Made by a program: the position numbers and the translations under genes | Notes under the pieces: generated by a model | The model's database searches: none | The model's input: only the letters and a program-made list of their open reading frames with translations | What the model was told of the DNA's origin: nothing | Source: Acidobacteriota bacterium | Lineage (GTDB): Bacteria > Acidobacteriota > Blastocatellia > Pyrinomonadales > Pyrinomonadaceae | Direction of reading: 5' to 3' | Assembly (NCBI GenBank): GCA_019639115.1 | Contig: JAHBSM010000002.1 | Coordinates: 124,001-188,000, forward strand | Length of the DNA stretch: 64,000 nucleotides | Shown: positions 9,944 to 21,838 of the stretch, piece by piece | How the letters are laid out: each line of letters opens with the position of its first letter | Position numbering within the stretch: position 1 is the stretch's first letter

Positions 9944-10234
9944 TTATTTTCTCTTAGCGGCCTTTTCAGCTTTCGTCCCCGGGTGCCCCTTGAAGACCCT
10001 TGTCGGCGAGAACTCACCCAGCTTGTGGCCGACCATGTTCTCCGTCACAAAGACCGGTACATGACGTTTGCCGTTATGGACGCCGAACGTGAGGCCGACC
10101 ATGTCCGGCGTTATCGTCGAACGTCGCGACCATGTTTTGATCGCGGGTGGTTTTGCCGCGCCGTCACCGATCCTGCGGAGTACCTTTTGTATGCTCAGGT
10201 CGATGAAAGGACCCTTATTTAATGAACGTGGCAT
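9944..10234 (-). CDS. rpsS: Small ribosomal subunit protein S19
   Basis: 96 residues. The start [12 protein letters not shown] and the signature [22 protein letters not shown] are diagnostic. S19 is in the 30S head next to S13. It lies between rplB and rplV. Confidence 0.97.
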   Translation of the reverse strand: MPRSLNKGPFIDLSIQKVLRRIGDGAAKPPAIKTWSRRSTITPDMVGLTFGVHNGKRHVPVFVTENMVGHKLGEFSPTRVFKGHPGTKAEKAAKRK

Positions 10235-10240
10235 ATATCA

Positions 10241-10314
10241 AATCTCGAAACTTGAATTCTGAATATCGAACTAACAACCTTGAATTCGTTATTCGACATT
10301 CGCTATTCGTTATT
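10241..10314. repeat. Spacer of tandem 7-mers between rplB and rpsS
   Basis: On the plus strand the spacer splits cleanly into 7-base units, most ending GAA in the first half and each beginning TTCG in the second (for example CGTTATT, CGACATT, CGCTATT, CGTTATT at 10,287-10,314). The last unit overlaps the rplB stop codon. There is no open frame. It is the clearest of the phased spacers in this operon. Confidence 0.7.
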
Positions 10315-11140
10315 TCCGTCTCCTGTCCTTGACGATCATGCTGCTCGTGCGCTTGTTTCGCCGCGTCTTGTAACCACGGGTGGGCTGTCCCCAGGGCGTT
10401 ACCGGATGTCGGCCGCCGCTCGTTTTGCCCTCACCGCCGCCATGCGGGTGATCGACCGGATTCATCGCAACGCCGCGCACTTTCGGACGTTTTCCCATCC
10501 ATCGGCTGCGGCCAGCCTTACCCAGCGAGACATTCTCGTGTTCGGTATTGCCTACCTGGCCGACCGTTGCGTAGCAGACCATCGGAACCTTTCTAACCTC
10601 GCCCGACGGCATGCGAAGCTGAGCATATTCGCCGTCTTTGGCTATGATCTGTGCAAAACCGCCGGCGGAACGCACCAACTGTCCGCCCTTGCCGGGCCGA
10701 AGCTCGATATTGTGAACCTCGGTGCCGAGCGGGATATTTCTGATCGGCAGCGCATTTCCCGGCAGGATGTCGGCATCCTCGCCGCTCAGCACGGTCGTAC
10801 CGACCTTGAGCCCGACCGGAGCGATGATGTATCGCTTCTCGCCGTCAAGATAAGTGATGAGGGCGATATGCGCCGAACGGTTCGGATCGTACTCGATCTG
10901 CGAGACCTTGCCCGGGATACCCGCCTTGTCACGCTTGAAATCGATGATGCGATAGAAACGTTTGTGGCCCCCGCCGCGGCGGCGGATCGTGATCCTGCCA
11001 TCGCTGTTTCGGCCGGAAATGCGCTTCTTAGCCTCGAGCAACGATTTCTCGGGTGTTGCTCCCGGCGTCAGCTCGTCACGCGTCAGGTAGGTCTGATACC
11101 TGCGTGCCGGTGATGTCGGTTTTAATCTCTTGATTCCCAT
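10310..11140 (-). CDS. rplB: Large ribosomal subunit protein L2
   Basis: 276 residues. The C-terminal signature [20 protein letters not shown] and the N-terminal [11 protein letters not shown] region are diagnostic. L2 is needed for subunit joining and peptidyl-transferase activity. Length and order (rplW-rplB-rpsS) are standard. Confidence 0.98.
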   Translation of the reverse strand: MGIKRLKPTSPARRYQTYLTRDELTPGATPEKSLLEAKKRISGRNSDGRITIRRRGGGHKRFYRIIDFKRDKAGIPGKVSQIEYDPNRSAHIALITYLDGEKRYIIAPVGLKVGTTVLSGEDADILPGNALPIRNIPLGTEVHNIELRPGKGGQLVRSAGGFAQIIAKDGEYAQLRMPSGEVRKVPMVCYATVGQVGNTEHENVSLGKAGRSRWMGKRPKVRGVAMNPVDHPHGGGEGKTSGGRHPVTPWGQPTRGYKTRRNKRTSSMIVKDRRRK

Positions 11141-11216
11141 AATTCTAAATTTCGGATACTGAATCTCGAAGGGACAGCCTGCATTCGGTATTCAACATTC
11201 GCTCTTCGTATATCCG
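11141..11216. repeat. Spacer of tandem 7-mers between rplW and rplB
   Basis: Splitting from 11,141 gives AATTCTA, AATTTCG, GATACTG, AATCTCG and later ATTCGGT, ATTCAAC, ATTCGCT, CTTCGTA. The 7-base phase runs through almost the whole 76-base spacer. No open frame is present. Confidence 0.65.
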
Positions 11217-11543
11217 TTAGATCGCTTCTGCGTAATCGACCGTCGGCTCGCCTTTGCGAAGGGTGACGTATGCCTTCTTCCAAGCAGGCCGGCGTCCTTC
11301 GATGCGGCCTCTGCGTTTCATTTTGCCGTCGTACTGTACTGTCCTGACCGCGGCGACCTTGACATTGAAGATCTCTTCGACAGCTCCCTTGATCTGCAAT
11401 TTGGTTGCTTTACGATCTACCTTGAAGGTCAGGACCTGGCCGTTCTTACGACCCTCAACCTCGGTCGAATCTTCTTTAAGAAGAACGCTTTTTTCAGTGA
11501 CGACCGGAGCCTTCAATATTTCCCAGACACCCATATTAGTCAT
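11217..11543 (-). CDS. rplW: Large ribosomal subunit protein L23
   Basis: 108 residues starting [20 protein letters not shown]23 sits at the tunnel exit and docks trigger factor and SRP. I chose the ATG at 11,543 instead of the longer frame to 11,561, because it overlaps the rplD stop by 8 bases, the typical coupled arrangement, and gives the family N-terminus. The [11 protein letters not shown] segment is characteristic. Confidence 0.95.
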   Translation of the reverse strand: MTNMGVWEILKAPVVTEKSVLLKEDSTEVEGRKNGQVLTFKVDRKATKLQIKGAVEEIFNVKVAAVRTVQYDGKMKRRGRIEGRRPAWKKAYVTLRKGEPTVDYAEAI

Positions 11544-12360
11544 TGTTGGTCGCCTCCTCATTGGTCTCGGCCGCAGTCGTCTCTACCACCTCTGCAACCG
11601 CTTCAGTTGGTGCTTCGGGAGCCTGGGCTTCCGCTGCCTTCTCGGCTTTCGGCTTGGCTGTTCGCTTTGCTTTCGGCTTTTCCTCCGCCGAGGGCTCGGC
11701 TGCCGCGCCTTCTTCTGAACGCGGATCGAGCAAGCGGGTCACCTCATCGATCGCGGCCTTAGATATCAATACCTTGTCGTGATAGACGATGTCGTAGATA
11801 TTTAGGCCGAAACTGTTCGTGACCTTTGTCTTTTGGATGTTTCGCGTCGAGAGCACCAGATTCGCATTATCAAGCGAATCGATGATCAAGGTCTTGGCAC
11901 GCTTGCTGTTCTCGACGAGTCCCATTGCCTCCATTACAGAAACAAAGTCCTTTGTCTTGGGTGCAGCGATCCCAAATTCATCAACAACGATCAGGTTCCC
12001 TTCGCGCAGCCTCTCCGACAGTGCCGAGCGAAGCGCTCCGCGCCTCATCTTTTTAGGCATGTCGTATGACCAGTCGCGCGGCTGAGGGCCATGGACGTTG
12101 CCGCCGCCTTTCCACAGCGGCGACCTGAGCGATGCGATACGGGCACGGCCCGTACCTTTCTGTTTCCAGAGCTTCTTTCCGGAGCCTGAAACATTACCAC
12201 GCGTCTTGGTCGCGCTCGTCCCCTGACGGCCGTTAGCCTGATAATTGACCACTGCGGCGTGGATCAGAGCTTCGTTGAGCTCGGCGCCAAATACCGCTTC
12301 GGACAAGGCGACCTCGCCGACCTCTTTATTCTTCAAATTGCGAACCTTTACGGTAGGCAT
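11536..12360 (-). CDS. rplD: Large ribosomal subunit protein L4 with acidic C-terminal extension
   Basis: 274 residues against about 205 normally. Residues 1-213 are a full L4 with the tunnel-loop motif [19 protein letters not shown] and [14 protein letters not shown]. Residues 214-274 are a tail first rich in Lys/Ala/Glu, then nearly all Ala, Glu, Thr, Val. In E. coli, L4 also represses the S10 operon by binding its leader; whether that occurs here is unknown. Coupled to rplW by an 8-base overlap. Confidence 0.95.
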   Translation of the reverse strand: MPTVKVRNLKNKEVGEVALSEAVFGAELNEALIHAAVVNYQANGRQGTSATKTRGNVSGSGKKLWKQKGTGRARIASLRSPLWKGGGNVHGPQPRDWSYDMPKKMRRGALRSALSERLREGNLIVVDEFGIAAPKTKDFVSVMEAMGLVENSKRAKTLIIDSLDNANLVLSTRNIQKTKVTNSFGLNIYDIVYHDKVLISKAAIDEVTRLLDPRSEEGAAAEPSAEEKPKAKRTAKPKAEKAAEAQAPEAPTEAVAEVVETTAAETNEEATNND

Positions 12361-12406
12361 AACTTTCTCCGTTAGTCCAGAGCCATGCGTTCAGACGCAG
12401 GCACAC

Positions 12407-13045
12407 TTAACTTTTCTTGACTATCACCAAACTTCCATTCGCGCCCGGCACTGCACCGCGGATCATAAGCAAGTTGTTATCGATATCGACCTTTGCGACC
12501 GTCAACCCCTTGATCGTTACGCGATCGTCTCCCATGTGGCCCGACGAACGAGTTCCCTTGATCACGCGCGACGGATATGCCGACTGGCCGATCGATCCGG
12601 GCTTGCGGACGTTCATAGAACCGTGCGACTCCGGACCGCGGGCAAAATTGTGACGCTTGACCGTACCGGCAAAACCCCGCCCTTTCGAACGGCCGACAAC
12701 TTCGATCTTGTCTCCGTCGGTGAATATATCGGCCTTGACCTGATCGCCTACGGCGGCTTCCGGCTCACCCGCGAGACGGATCTCCTTCAAAACGCGTGTC
12801 GGAGGAAGCCCACCGCCGGTCTTTTCGAAGTGCCCCTGGAGCGGCTTTGTCACATTCTTGAGCCGTATAGGCTTTTCTTCGACAAGCCCCAGCTGCACTG
12901 CGTTGTAGCCGTCCCTGCCCGTAGCGCTTTTGGTCTGGACTACGACGCACGGCCCCGCCTTGATGACAGTTACCGGTGTAACGGTCCCGTCCTCAGCGAA
13001 CAGCTGCGTCATGCCCAACTTCCTTCCAATGATTCCACTGATCAT
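12407..13045 (-). CDS. rplC: Large ribosomal subunit protein L3
   Basis: 212 residues. The start [20 protein letters not shown] and the signature [20 protein letters not shown] are diagnostic. L3 nucleates 50S assembly and reaches toward the peptidyl-transferase centre; its central Gln (in the SHG loop region) is the usual methylation neighbourhood. Normal length, between rpsJ and rplD. Confidence 0.97.
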   Translation of the reverse strand: MISGIIGRKLGMTQLFAEDGTVTPVTVIKAGPCVVVQTKSATGRDGYNAVQLGLVEEKPIRLKNVTKPLQGHFEKTGGGLPPTRVLKEIRLAGEPEAAVGDQVKADIFTDGDKIEVVGRSKGRGFAGTVKRHNFARGPESHGSMNVRKPGSIGQSAYPSRVIKGTRSSGHMGDDRVTIKGLTVAKVDIDNNLLMIRGAVPGANGSLVIVKKS

Positions 13046-13119
13046 ATCCTTCTCGCTATGAGTTCCGCCTTTAGGCGGCCACTCCTTGTAAAGAGCCTGC
13101 TAAAGCAAGGGCTCCAAAC

Positions 13120-13440
13120 TTAATTCTTACCGAAAGCCTTGATCTCCACATCCACACCAGCCGGAAGGTCGAGTTTCATCAGAGCGTCAACCGTTTCCGC
13201 CGTCGGGTCCAGAATGTCCATCAAGCGTTTATGCGTCCTGATCTCGAACTGTTCACGCGATTTCTTATCGACGTGAGGCGACCGGAGCACCGTCCACTTG
13301 TTCCGCACTGTCGGAAGAGGGATCGGGCCCGCGATCCGAGCTCCGGTTCTCTTTGCAGTGTCCACGATCTCATTCGTAGATTGATCGAGAACGCGGTGGT
13401 CGTAGGCTTTCAGCTTGATGCGGATCTTTTCGTTCAACAT
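13120..13440 (-). CDS. rpsJ: Small ribosomal subunit protein S10 (NusE)
   Basis: 106 residues. The start region [17 protein letters not shown] and the motif [20 protein letters not shown] are diagnostic. S10 is both a 30S head protein and the NusB partner in antitermination. It follows tuf by 77 bases, so the str and S10 operons are fused here. Confidence 0.97.
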   Translation of the reverse strand: MLNEKIRIKLKAYDHRVLDQSTNEIVDTAKRTGARIAGPIPLPTVRNKWTVLRSPHVDKKSREQFEIRTHKRLMDILDPTAETVDALMKLDLPAGVDVEIKAFGKN

Positions 13441-13517
13441 AAAATTCTGTAACCGGTGAGCAGCGGCCGCTCGTCAATGCCGTCCATGGCATCTCTTGCG
13501 GCCGCCTCTCTCGGATC

Positions 13518-14705
<1,188 letters not shown>

Positions 14706-14760
14706 CTTTTTCCTCTTCCCTCAATTAATAATTGGTCAATTAATAATTACTAATTAGCCG
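14706..14760. repeat. AT-rich 7-mer-phased spacer between fusA and tuf
   Basis: The plus strand reads as CAATTAA, TAATTGG, TCAATTA, ATAATTA, CTAATTA in direct succession (about 14,721-14,755), much more AT-rich than anything nearby. It lies upstream of the tuf start codon. An SD-like purine run lies between it and the ATG. No function is evident. Confidence 0.55.
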
Positions 14761-14779
14761 GCACATAACTGCCGAGTCC

Positions 14780-16876
<2,097 letters not shown>

Positions 16877-16940
16877 AACAAATGGTCTGTTGTTTACCGC
16901 TCAGCCCTTATATCAACTGCCAGCAAACCAGACGACCGCA

Positions 16941-17411
16941 TTAAAATCGATAATGTGCGAACGCCTTGTTCGCCTCTGCCATACGGTGGACGTCGTCTTT
17001 TTTCTTAAGAGCTCCTCCGCGACCGTTGACAACGTCGAGAAGTTCGCCGACGAGCCGATCTTCCATTGTTTTTTCGCTCCGGCCCCGTGAATTGGCCACG
17101 ATCCAGCGGATCGCCAGCGTGTTGCGGCGGTCGCGTGATACCTCGAGCGGAACCTGATAAGTCGCACCGCCGATACGGCGTGATTTGACCTCGAGGGTCG
17201 GGGCAACAGTGTCGAGAGCCTTCTTAAATACCTTCAGCGGCTCGTCGCCCGCCTTTTCGCCGAGCTTTTCCATCGCGCCGTAGAAGATCTTCTCGGCGAC
17301 CGACTTCTTGCCTTCCCACATCAGGCCATTGATAAATTTGGTAACAGCGATGCTGTTATAGATCGGATCGGGAAGGACCTCTCTTTTTCCTGCAACTCTA
17401 CGTCTAGGCAT
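16941..17411 (-). CDS. rpsG: Small ribosomal subunit protein S7
   Basis: 156 residues. The start [16 protein letters not shown] and the motif [16 protein letters not shown] are diagnostic. S7 nucleates assembly of the 30S head. In E. coli it represses the str operon by binding between rpsL and rpsG; here that gap is only 7 bases, so that mode of control is unlikely. Confidence 0.97.
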   Translation of the reverse strand: MPRRRVAGKREVLPDPIYNSIAVTKFINGLMWEGKKSVAEKIFYGAMEKLGEKAGDEPLKVFKKALDTVAPTLEVKSRRIGGATYQVPLEVSRDRRNTLAIRWIVANSRGRSEKTMEDRLVGELLDVVNGRGGALKKKDDVHRMAEANKAFAHYRF

Positions 17412-17418
17412 AACTTAA

Positions 17419-17799
17419 TTATTTCGCTCCTTTCGGACGTTTCGCACCGTACTTCGAACGTGCCTGATTGCGGTTGGCAACGCCTGAGGCGTCGAGCGTC
17501 CCGCGGATAACGTGATAACGCACACCGGGAAGATCCTTGACGCGGCCGCCGCGGATGAGCACGATAGAGTGCTCCTGCAAATTGTGGCCGATACCCGGAA
17601 TGTAGGTCGTGACCTCGATCTGGTTCGTCAAACGAACACGTGCGACCTTACGCAGAGCCGAGTTAGGCTTCTTTGGCGTCGAGGTGTAAACACGCGTGCA
17701 AACGCCGCGCTTTTGCGGATTTGACTGCAGAGCAGGGCTCGCGGTCTTGTATTTGACCCGCTGGCGCCCTTTGCGAACTAATTGGTTGATAGTCGGCAT
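17419..17799 (-). CDS. rpsL: Small ribosomal subunit protein S12
   Basis: 126 residues. The signature [19 protein letters not shown] and [11 protein letters not shown]...[13 protein letters not shown] are diagnostic. S12 checks codon-anticodon pairing at the A site. Lys43 and Lys88 equivalents (sites of streptomycin resistance changes) look wild type. It is the first gene of the supercluster; the promoter should lie in 17,800-17,990, but I see no convincing boxes. Confidence 0.97.
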   Translation of the reverse strand: MPTINQLVRKGRQRVKYKTASPALQSNPQKRGVCTRVYTSTPKKPNSALRKVARVRLTNQIEVTTYIPGIGHNLQEHSIVLIRGGRVKDLPGVRYHVIRGTLDASGVANRNQARSKYGAKRPKGAK

Positions 17800-17986
17800 A
17801 TTTCTCTAAGTACCAAAAGGCAAAACTACCGTCTTACCTGACTCTTGCTCGGAAAAAATTCCGGCAGTTAGCTCAAGCAGCTCTCGCTGAATGAATTAAA
17901 TTGATGTCTGATCTCGGAGCGATCGCGACTTTGCTGTAGCGTGGCAAAAAAGGATTCGGGACGCCGTCGTCCGCTGTTTTCGTTAT

Positions 17987-18756
17987 CGCCGGCGGCCGGT
18001 GATGACCGCGCCTTTACGCAACAATTCCTGTCGTCGATTCTCAAAAATCCCGTCTTTACTGGACAAACCCAATAAAGACGTCCCAGACCCCAGAGTCCGA
18101 AACTTTAGATACTATGTATTTCGGCTCCCATTGTCAAGGGCAACGCGCTCATAACCTCCAACAACCTAAGAGTCATTTCTCTAGCGGCCCGGGAACAGAA
18201 TATTAGTAGTTCACGGCCCGGATCTCGATCGATGCCGTTAACTTCGGCAGGCAAATTATCACAACCACGCGGCCGCCCGCGGCTCTCATCGAATTCGGAT
18301 CGTTTCAACCCTGATCGTACGCCGAGCGGTGATCGTCAACGATTTATCGCGACTAATGATCTGTATGTTTCCCGCTTGGCCTTTTACCCCTTCGTTCGGG
18401 TAAATATCCAGGACATAGGTTCGGCGAACACCGGAAACCGCGCTTTTGAGCCCAGCTTCGAAGTTCTGTTGCCGATCTATCAATAGACGACCACCCGTGA
18501 GAAGCGCAAACTCGTAAAGCGGTTCGATGTGTGGGAGTTCAACAAACTGGGCAAAAGAAACCGATTTGCGTGCACCGATTGCCAACGGCGTCGACTGATA
18601 GAAGATCGGAAAAACGATGACGTCTAGATCGGCAAGCTGCTGTTCGAGTTCCGTTTTCCTGGGAACCATTTGTTCCCCGCCGTCGGTAAAAACCACCATT
18701 ACCTTGCGCCCGCTTAGTTTCCCAAATGGTCCCGACAAGATTTCCGACATCGCGTC
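17987..18756. repeat. Long direct repeat, copy 1
   Basis: About 770 bases match 19,987-20,756 with only scattered substitutions (roughly 95% identity by eye) and no net insertion or deletion, so every position has its partner exactly 2,000 bases away. Copy 1 holds the C-terminal half of an intact VWFA gene, its downstream region and a hairpin terminator. Between the VWFA stop at 18,286 and the rpsL start, this is the only content I can see. Confidence 0.9.
18039..18080 (-). terminator. Hairpin terminator after the VWFA gene, copy 1
   Basis: On the minus strand the arms CGTCTTTA and TAAAGACG (18,073-18,080 and 18,051-18,058) enclose a 14-base loop and are followed by GGGATTTTTG. The stem is unchanged in the second copy (20,051-20,080) while the loop differs at several positions, which supports a real structure. 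It separates the accessory module from the ribosomal operon. Confidence 0.6.
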
Positions 18757-19338
18757 GTATAGGACCCCGGTTCCGCACGTATCTATGTTAGAGATCGATG
18801 GAGTGCTTAATGTCGCGATCTTTTGCCTTAGAAGTCTTTTGTCAGATGTAAAATTCGAGAGCATCTCGACCTTCCGCCGAAATGCCACGATCATCACTTT
18901 GTCGTTCGGCTCCAATTGGTCGATCAGTTGGTTCGCGTGTTTTTTGACCGCTCCTAATTCAGATGCCATGCTGCAACTGACGTCCACTAATATGGCTAAT
19001 GTGAGGTCGTTTTCTAATTCGCTTAGGGAGACAATGTCTACATCCAAGCCATTGCTGACGACCCTAATGTCATTCTTGCTGAGACCGGGAACCGACTTAC
19101 CGTCTTGACTAGTAACTATGATCGGGATTCGTAATAAGAGAGTGTCAACACGGATCGGTTCATTCTCATTTTGAGAGAACACTTGCACGACAAGAGAAAG
19201 GAAAAAAACCAATAGAAACAGCCCGCAAGGCACCGCATTCCTCCAGCGATCTATATGAAGCCAAAACCTCTTTGCAGCGGAAGGCATAAAGTATCCGAAC
19301 CGGGTCGCGATAAAACGTGGAGTGGGCCGTACGCCCAC
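18286..19338 (-). CDS. Secreted VWFA-domain protein (Acidobacterial type), copy A
   Basis: 350 residues from GTG 19,338, or 333 from ATG 19,287; AAGGGAG lies against the GTG, no SD precedes the ATG. A hydrophobic stretch (GLFLLVFFLSLVVQVFSQ) is a signal peptide or anchor. The VWFA domain follows with a MIDAS-like DVSCSMAS, where the canonical form is DxSxS, and FTDGG later. The family has a short beta domain before the VWFA fold and a C-terminal beta tail ending here in RTIRVETIRIR. Such proteins are secreted, with unknown ligands. Last gene of module 2, 18 bases after the Cys-rich gene. The 3' half is duplicated at 20,286. Confidence 0.82.
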   Translation of the reverse strand: MGVRPTPRFIATRFGYFMPSAAKRFWLHIDRWRNAVPCGLFLLVFFLSLVVQVFSQNENEPIRVDTLLLRIPIIVTSQDGKSVPGLSKNDIRVVSNGLDVDIVSLSELENDLTLAILVDVSCSMASELGAVKKHANQLIDQLEPNDKVMIVAFRRKVEMLSNFTSDKRLLRQKIATLSTPSISNIDTCGTGVLYDAMSEILSGPFGKLSGRKVMVVFTDGGEQMVPRKTELEQQLADLDVIVFPIFYQSTPLAIGARKSVSFAQFVELPHIEPLYEFALLTGGRLLIDRQQNFEAGLKSAVSGVRRTYVLDIYPNEGVKGQAGNIQIISRDKSLTITARRTIRVETIRIR

Positions 19339-19356
19339 TCCCTTTGTCAGAAAAGG

Positions 19357-19848
19357 TCATTGGCAAGAATCTACGCCACTAGCAGACCTGCAAATAAATG
19401 AAGCACCCAGGTCATCGCCGCCCGCAAATGCAGCCGAGCATTGTTGTGCCCTGTTTGCAGCATCGTTGCAATTGAACTCGACATCCTCGAGGCAGTTTGA
19501 CGCGTGTCCTTCTTGACCAAGACAGTCTCCGTAGGTCGTTGCCCTATTATTCCACGCGGCGGTGATGCTATCAACACAAGCATTGTATGCATTTGTCCAA
19601 CATGTTGACGGATACGGATCGTGTTGACATGCTGCGTTTGCGGTGGCCGAACAAAGCGCGACCGGCGGACTTCCCTGTATCGCTTGGAAATTAAGTCTAA
19701 TTCCGGAGTAAACAGAATCGCATTGACTCCAACGCTCAAGAGCGGTCTGCCAGCATCCTAGCGGTGCCTTCGCGGTCGTGCCGTTTACAATGATGCATCC
19801 GGCTACAAAGATACCTACGGTAATGATCTTGCGGTATATCTTATGCAT
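19357..19848 (-). CDS. Secreted Cys-rich protein of unknown function, module 2
   Basis: 163 residues from the ATG at 19,848. An earlier ATG at 19,854 touches the SD sequence AAAGGAG, so the second, 6 bases from it, is preferred. The N-terminus is a signal peptide (IITVGIFVAGCIIVNG); the mature part has 12 Cys, several in single spacing such as NCLED...NCNDAANRAQQC. No known fold is recognised. It lies between a thioredoxin-gene remnant and a VWFA gene. An even number of Cys and export suggest disulfide bonds; that is inference. Confidence 0.75.
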   Translation of the reverse strand: MHKIYRKIITVGIFVAGCIIVNGTTAKAPLGCWQTALERWSQCDSVYSGIRLNFQAIQGSPPVALCSATANAACQHDPYPSTCWTNAYNACVDSITAAWNNRATTYGDCLGQEGHASNCLEDVEFNCNDAANRAQQCSAAFAGGDDLGASFICRSASGVDSCQ

Positions 19849-19890
19849 TGTCATCTCCTTTTCAACTCAAAATACAGGCCGCTGGCCATC

Positions 19891-19999
19891 TCACTGAAGT
19901 AAGGCAAGGATCTCATCCTCGACCAAAGGTGACGCTTTGCCCACCCACGACCTTTGAACCCTGCCGGAACTGTCAATCAATATCAACGCCGGCGGCCGG
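19891..19999 (-). pseudogene. C-terminal remnant of a TlpA-like thioredoxin gene
   Basis: The minus-strand frame ending in TGA at 19,891-19,893 reads RPPALILIDSSGRVQRSWVG and then about 15 more residues. This parallels the C-terminal part of the thioredoxin-like protein at 22,335 (TPTLILVDAQGKVIHSWVG), including the cis-Pro position. No start or CxxC motif remains; the frame meets a stop just upstream, inside the direct repeat. It lies 42 bases before the Cys-rich gene, the position the intact gene has in module 1. Confidence 0.7.
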
Positions 20000-20038
20000 T
20001 GGTGACCGCGCCTTTACGCAACAATTCCTGTCGTCGAT

Positions 20039-20080
20039 TCTCAAAAATCCCGTCTTTACAGGCAAAATCCAATAAAGACG
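20039..20080 (-). terminator. Hairpin terminator, copy 2
   Basis: Same arms as the hairpin at 18,039-18,080 (CGTCTTTA/TAAAGACG) with a diverged loop, followed on the minus strand by GGGATTTTTG. It would end transcription from module 1 before module 2. Confidence 0.55.
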
Positions 20081-20285
20081 TCCCAGACCCCAGAGTCCGA
20101 AACTTTAGGCATTATGTATTTCGGCTCCCATTGTCAAGGGCAACGCGCTCATAACCTCCAACAACCTAAGAGTCATTTCTCTAGCGGCCCGGGAACAGAA
20201 TATTAGTAGTTCACGGCCCGGATCTCGATCGATGCCGTTAACTTCGGCAGGCAAATTATCACAACCACGCGGCCGCCCGCGACTC

Positions 20286-20750
20286 TCATCGAATTCGGAT
20301 CTTTTCAACCCTGATCGTACGCCGAGCGGTGATCGTCAACGATTTATCGCGACTAATGATCTGTATGTTTCCCGCTTGGCCTTTTACCCCTTCGTTCGGG
20401 TAAATATCCAGGACATAGGTTCGGCGAACACCAGAAACCGCGCTTATGAGCCCAGTTTCGAGGCTTTGCTGCCGATCTATCAATAGACAACCACCCGTGA
20501 GAATCGCAAACTTGTAAAACGGTTCGATGTGTGGGAGTTAAACAAACTGGGCAAAAGAAACCGATTTGCGTGCACTGATTGCCAACGGCGCCGACTGATA
20601 GAAGATCGGAAATACGATGACGTCTAGATCAGCAAGCTGCTGTTCCAGTTCCGTTTTCCTGGGAACCATTTGTTCACCGCCGTCGGTAAAGACCACCATT
20701 ACCTTGCGCCCGTTCCATTTTCCAAAATGCCCCGACAGAACTTCCGTCAT
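20286..20750 (-). pseudogene. Truncated VWFA gene copy with a nonsense codon
   Basis: The frame corresponds to the last 155 codons of the VWFA gene at 18,286. A GAA codon of the intact copy (in FVELPH) is TAA here, at 20,538-20,540, so only a 70-residue piece and the tail remain. Its apparent start ATG overlaps the stop of the upstream VWFA gene by 4 bases (ATGA), so a short peptide could be made by coupling. There is no signal peptide or MIDAS, so I take it as a decayed duplicate. Confidence 0.85.
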
Positions 20751-21814
20751 TGCGGCTTTTTAGCGACGTCAGGTCCTTTCATTGATGGCCGTGTCTGCGA
20801 AAATACGACTGTGTTTCGGGCCCGTACCGTCGATCCAGGGATATTCACCTTAACGGAGATCTTTCGCGATTCACCCTGCTTTCCGGGTATTTTGGGCTCG
20901 TATCCGATCTGATACTGACGGCTCAACTCCTCAACGATCTGCAGGAACGCATCAACGAGGGATATCTTCCCGTCCATTTCTATAAAGCGTCCACCCGAAC
21001 TTGCGGCAACATCGAGCATGAATTTCCGAGCATTTTCAAGTGTTTTGGTGGCCGGCGACGGCCCTAGGCGCACCAAATCGTTGTAATCGACTATATCGGC
21101 CGCGGACTTTGCGTTTGGCGACTTCGGATAATACGGACCCGCGTTTCGCAAATCACACAATTGGGTCGGGAAAAATACCGGATACACTACAGACCGCGCT
21201 TCTTTCAATCGTTCGAGTGTTTTCGACTTGAGTCGATCGCCCTCTCCGCTTAGACCATTAGAGAAAAGAACGATGGCAGTCCGACCATGTATATTGTCGA
21301 GCATAGTAATTGCTGTATCGATCGCTCGATAGAGCCTTGTTGTTTCGTCGTTTCGCTTTCGCAATTGGATAACTTCCGGCAAATTGCGTACTTGAGTCAA
21401 TGGCAGCATCTCCTCGACCGAGTCGGCGAACGTTAAAATGATCAGGCCGTCATCGGGTCGCAATTTTTGGATAAAAGCTGAGATCGAACTGTCCAATTTA
21501 GGAAAGTATGGATACATTGATCTACTGCGATCAACGAGGAGTAGGATCGTGATCGGGCTGTCCACTGATTCGAACGAGCTGATTTCCTGTCGTACTCCAT
21601 TTTCAAACAGCACGAGGTCATCACGTTTAAGCCGAACTATCGATCGACCATCGCGATCTGTGACCAGGACGGGAACTCGGACAAATTGGCTCTCGATCGA
21701 TATCTTTTCGTCCTGGCCCGAAGCAACGGTCGCTAAGCCTAACAGCAACAAACCAAACATTACTGATCTAGGGGCTCCTGAAAGGTAAGACCGTGATGTC
21801 ATTCGCTTCATCAT
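20747..21814 (-). CDS. Secreted VWFA-domain protein (Acidobacterial type), copy B
   Basis: 355 residues from ATG 21,814, which is 8 bases from GGAGG; the in-frame ATG at 21,820 is too close to it. A signal peptide (VMFGLLLLGLATVASGQ) precedes the domain pair. The beta domain (VRVPVLVTDRDGR...LVLFENGVRQEISSF) and VWFA domain with a canonical MIDAS DRSRSM are typical of the Acidobacterial VWFA family. The protein is complete, unlike the fragment that follows it. It is the third gene of module 1, 24 bases after the Cys-rich gene. Partners are unknown; adhesion or complex assembly outside the cytoplasm is the general inference. Confidence 0.88.
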   Translation of the reverse strand: MMKRMTSRSYLSGAPRSVMFGLLLLGLATVASGQDEKISIESQFVRVPVLVTDRDGRSIVRLKRDDLVLFENGVRQEISSFESVDSPITILLLVDRSRSMYPYFPKLDSSISAFIQKLRPDDGLIILTFADSVEEMLPLTQVRNLPEVIQLRKRNDETTRLYRAIDTAITMLDNIHGRTAIVLFSNGLSGEGDRLKSKTLERLKEARSVVYPVFFPTQLCDLRNAGPYYPKSPNAKSAADIVDYNDLVRLGPSPATKTLENARKFMLDVAASSGGRFIEMDGKISLVDAFLQIVEELSRQYQIGYEPKIPGKQGESRKISVKVNIPGSTVRARNTVVFSQTRPSMKGPDVAKKPQ

Positions 21815-21838
21815 TGACATATCCTCCGATGACAGCCT

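Larger units (their letters stand above)
19987..20756. repeat. Long direct repeat, copy 2
   Basis: Partner of 17,987-18,756 at a fixed 2,000-base offset. This copy carries only the 3' half of the VWFA gene plus its downstream region. One end falls in the thioredoxin remnant, the other exactly where the upstream VWFA gene stops. Apart from the truncated VWFA frame and the hairpin at 20,039-20,080, nothing is seen in 20,000-20,285. Confidence 0.9.

Noticed and set aside
17800-17986. Promoter of the str operon (TTGCCA and AT-rich candidates on the minus strand)
   Set aside because: No pair of boxes has acceptable spacing; the promoter must lie here but I cannot place it.
18105-18308. 67-codon frame downstream of the VWFA gene, present in both repeat copies (also 20,105-20,308)
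   Set aside because: It is preserved only because the two copies are nearly identical; it has no SD, no recognisable product and overlaps the VWFA stop.
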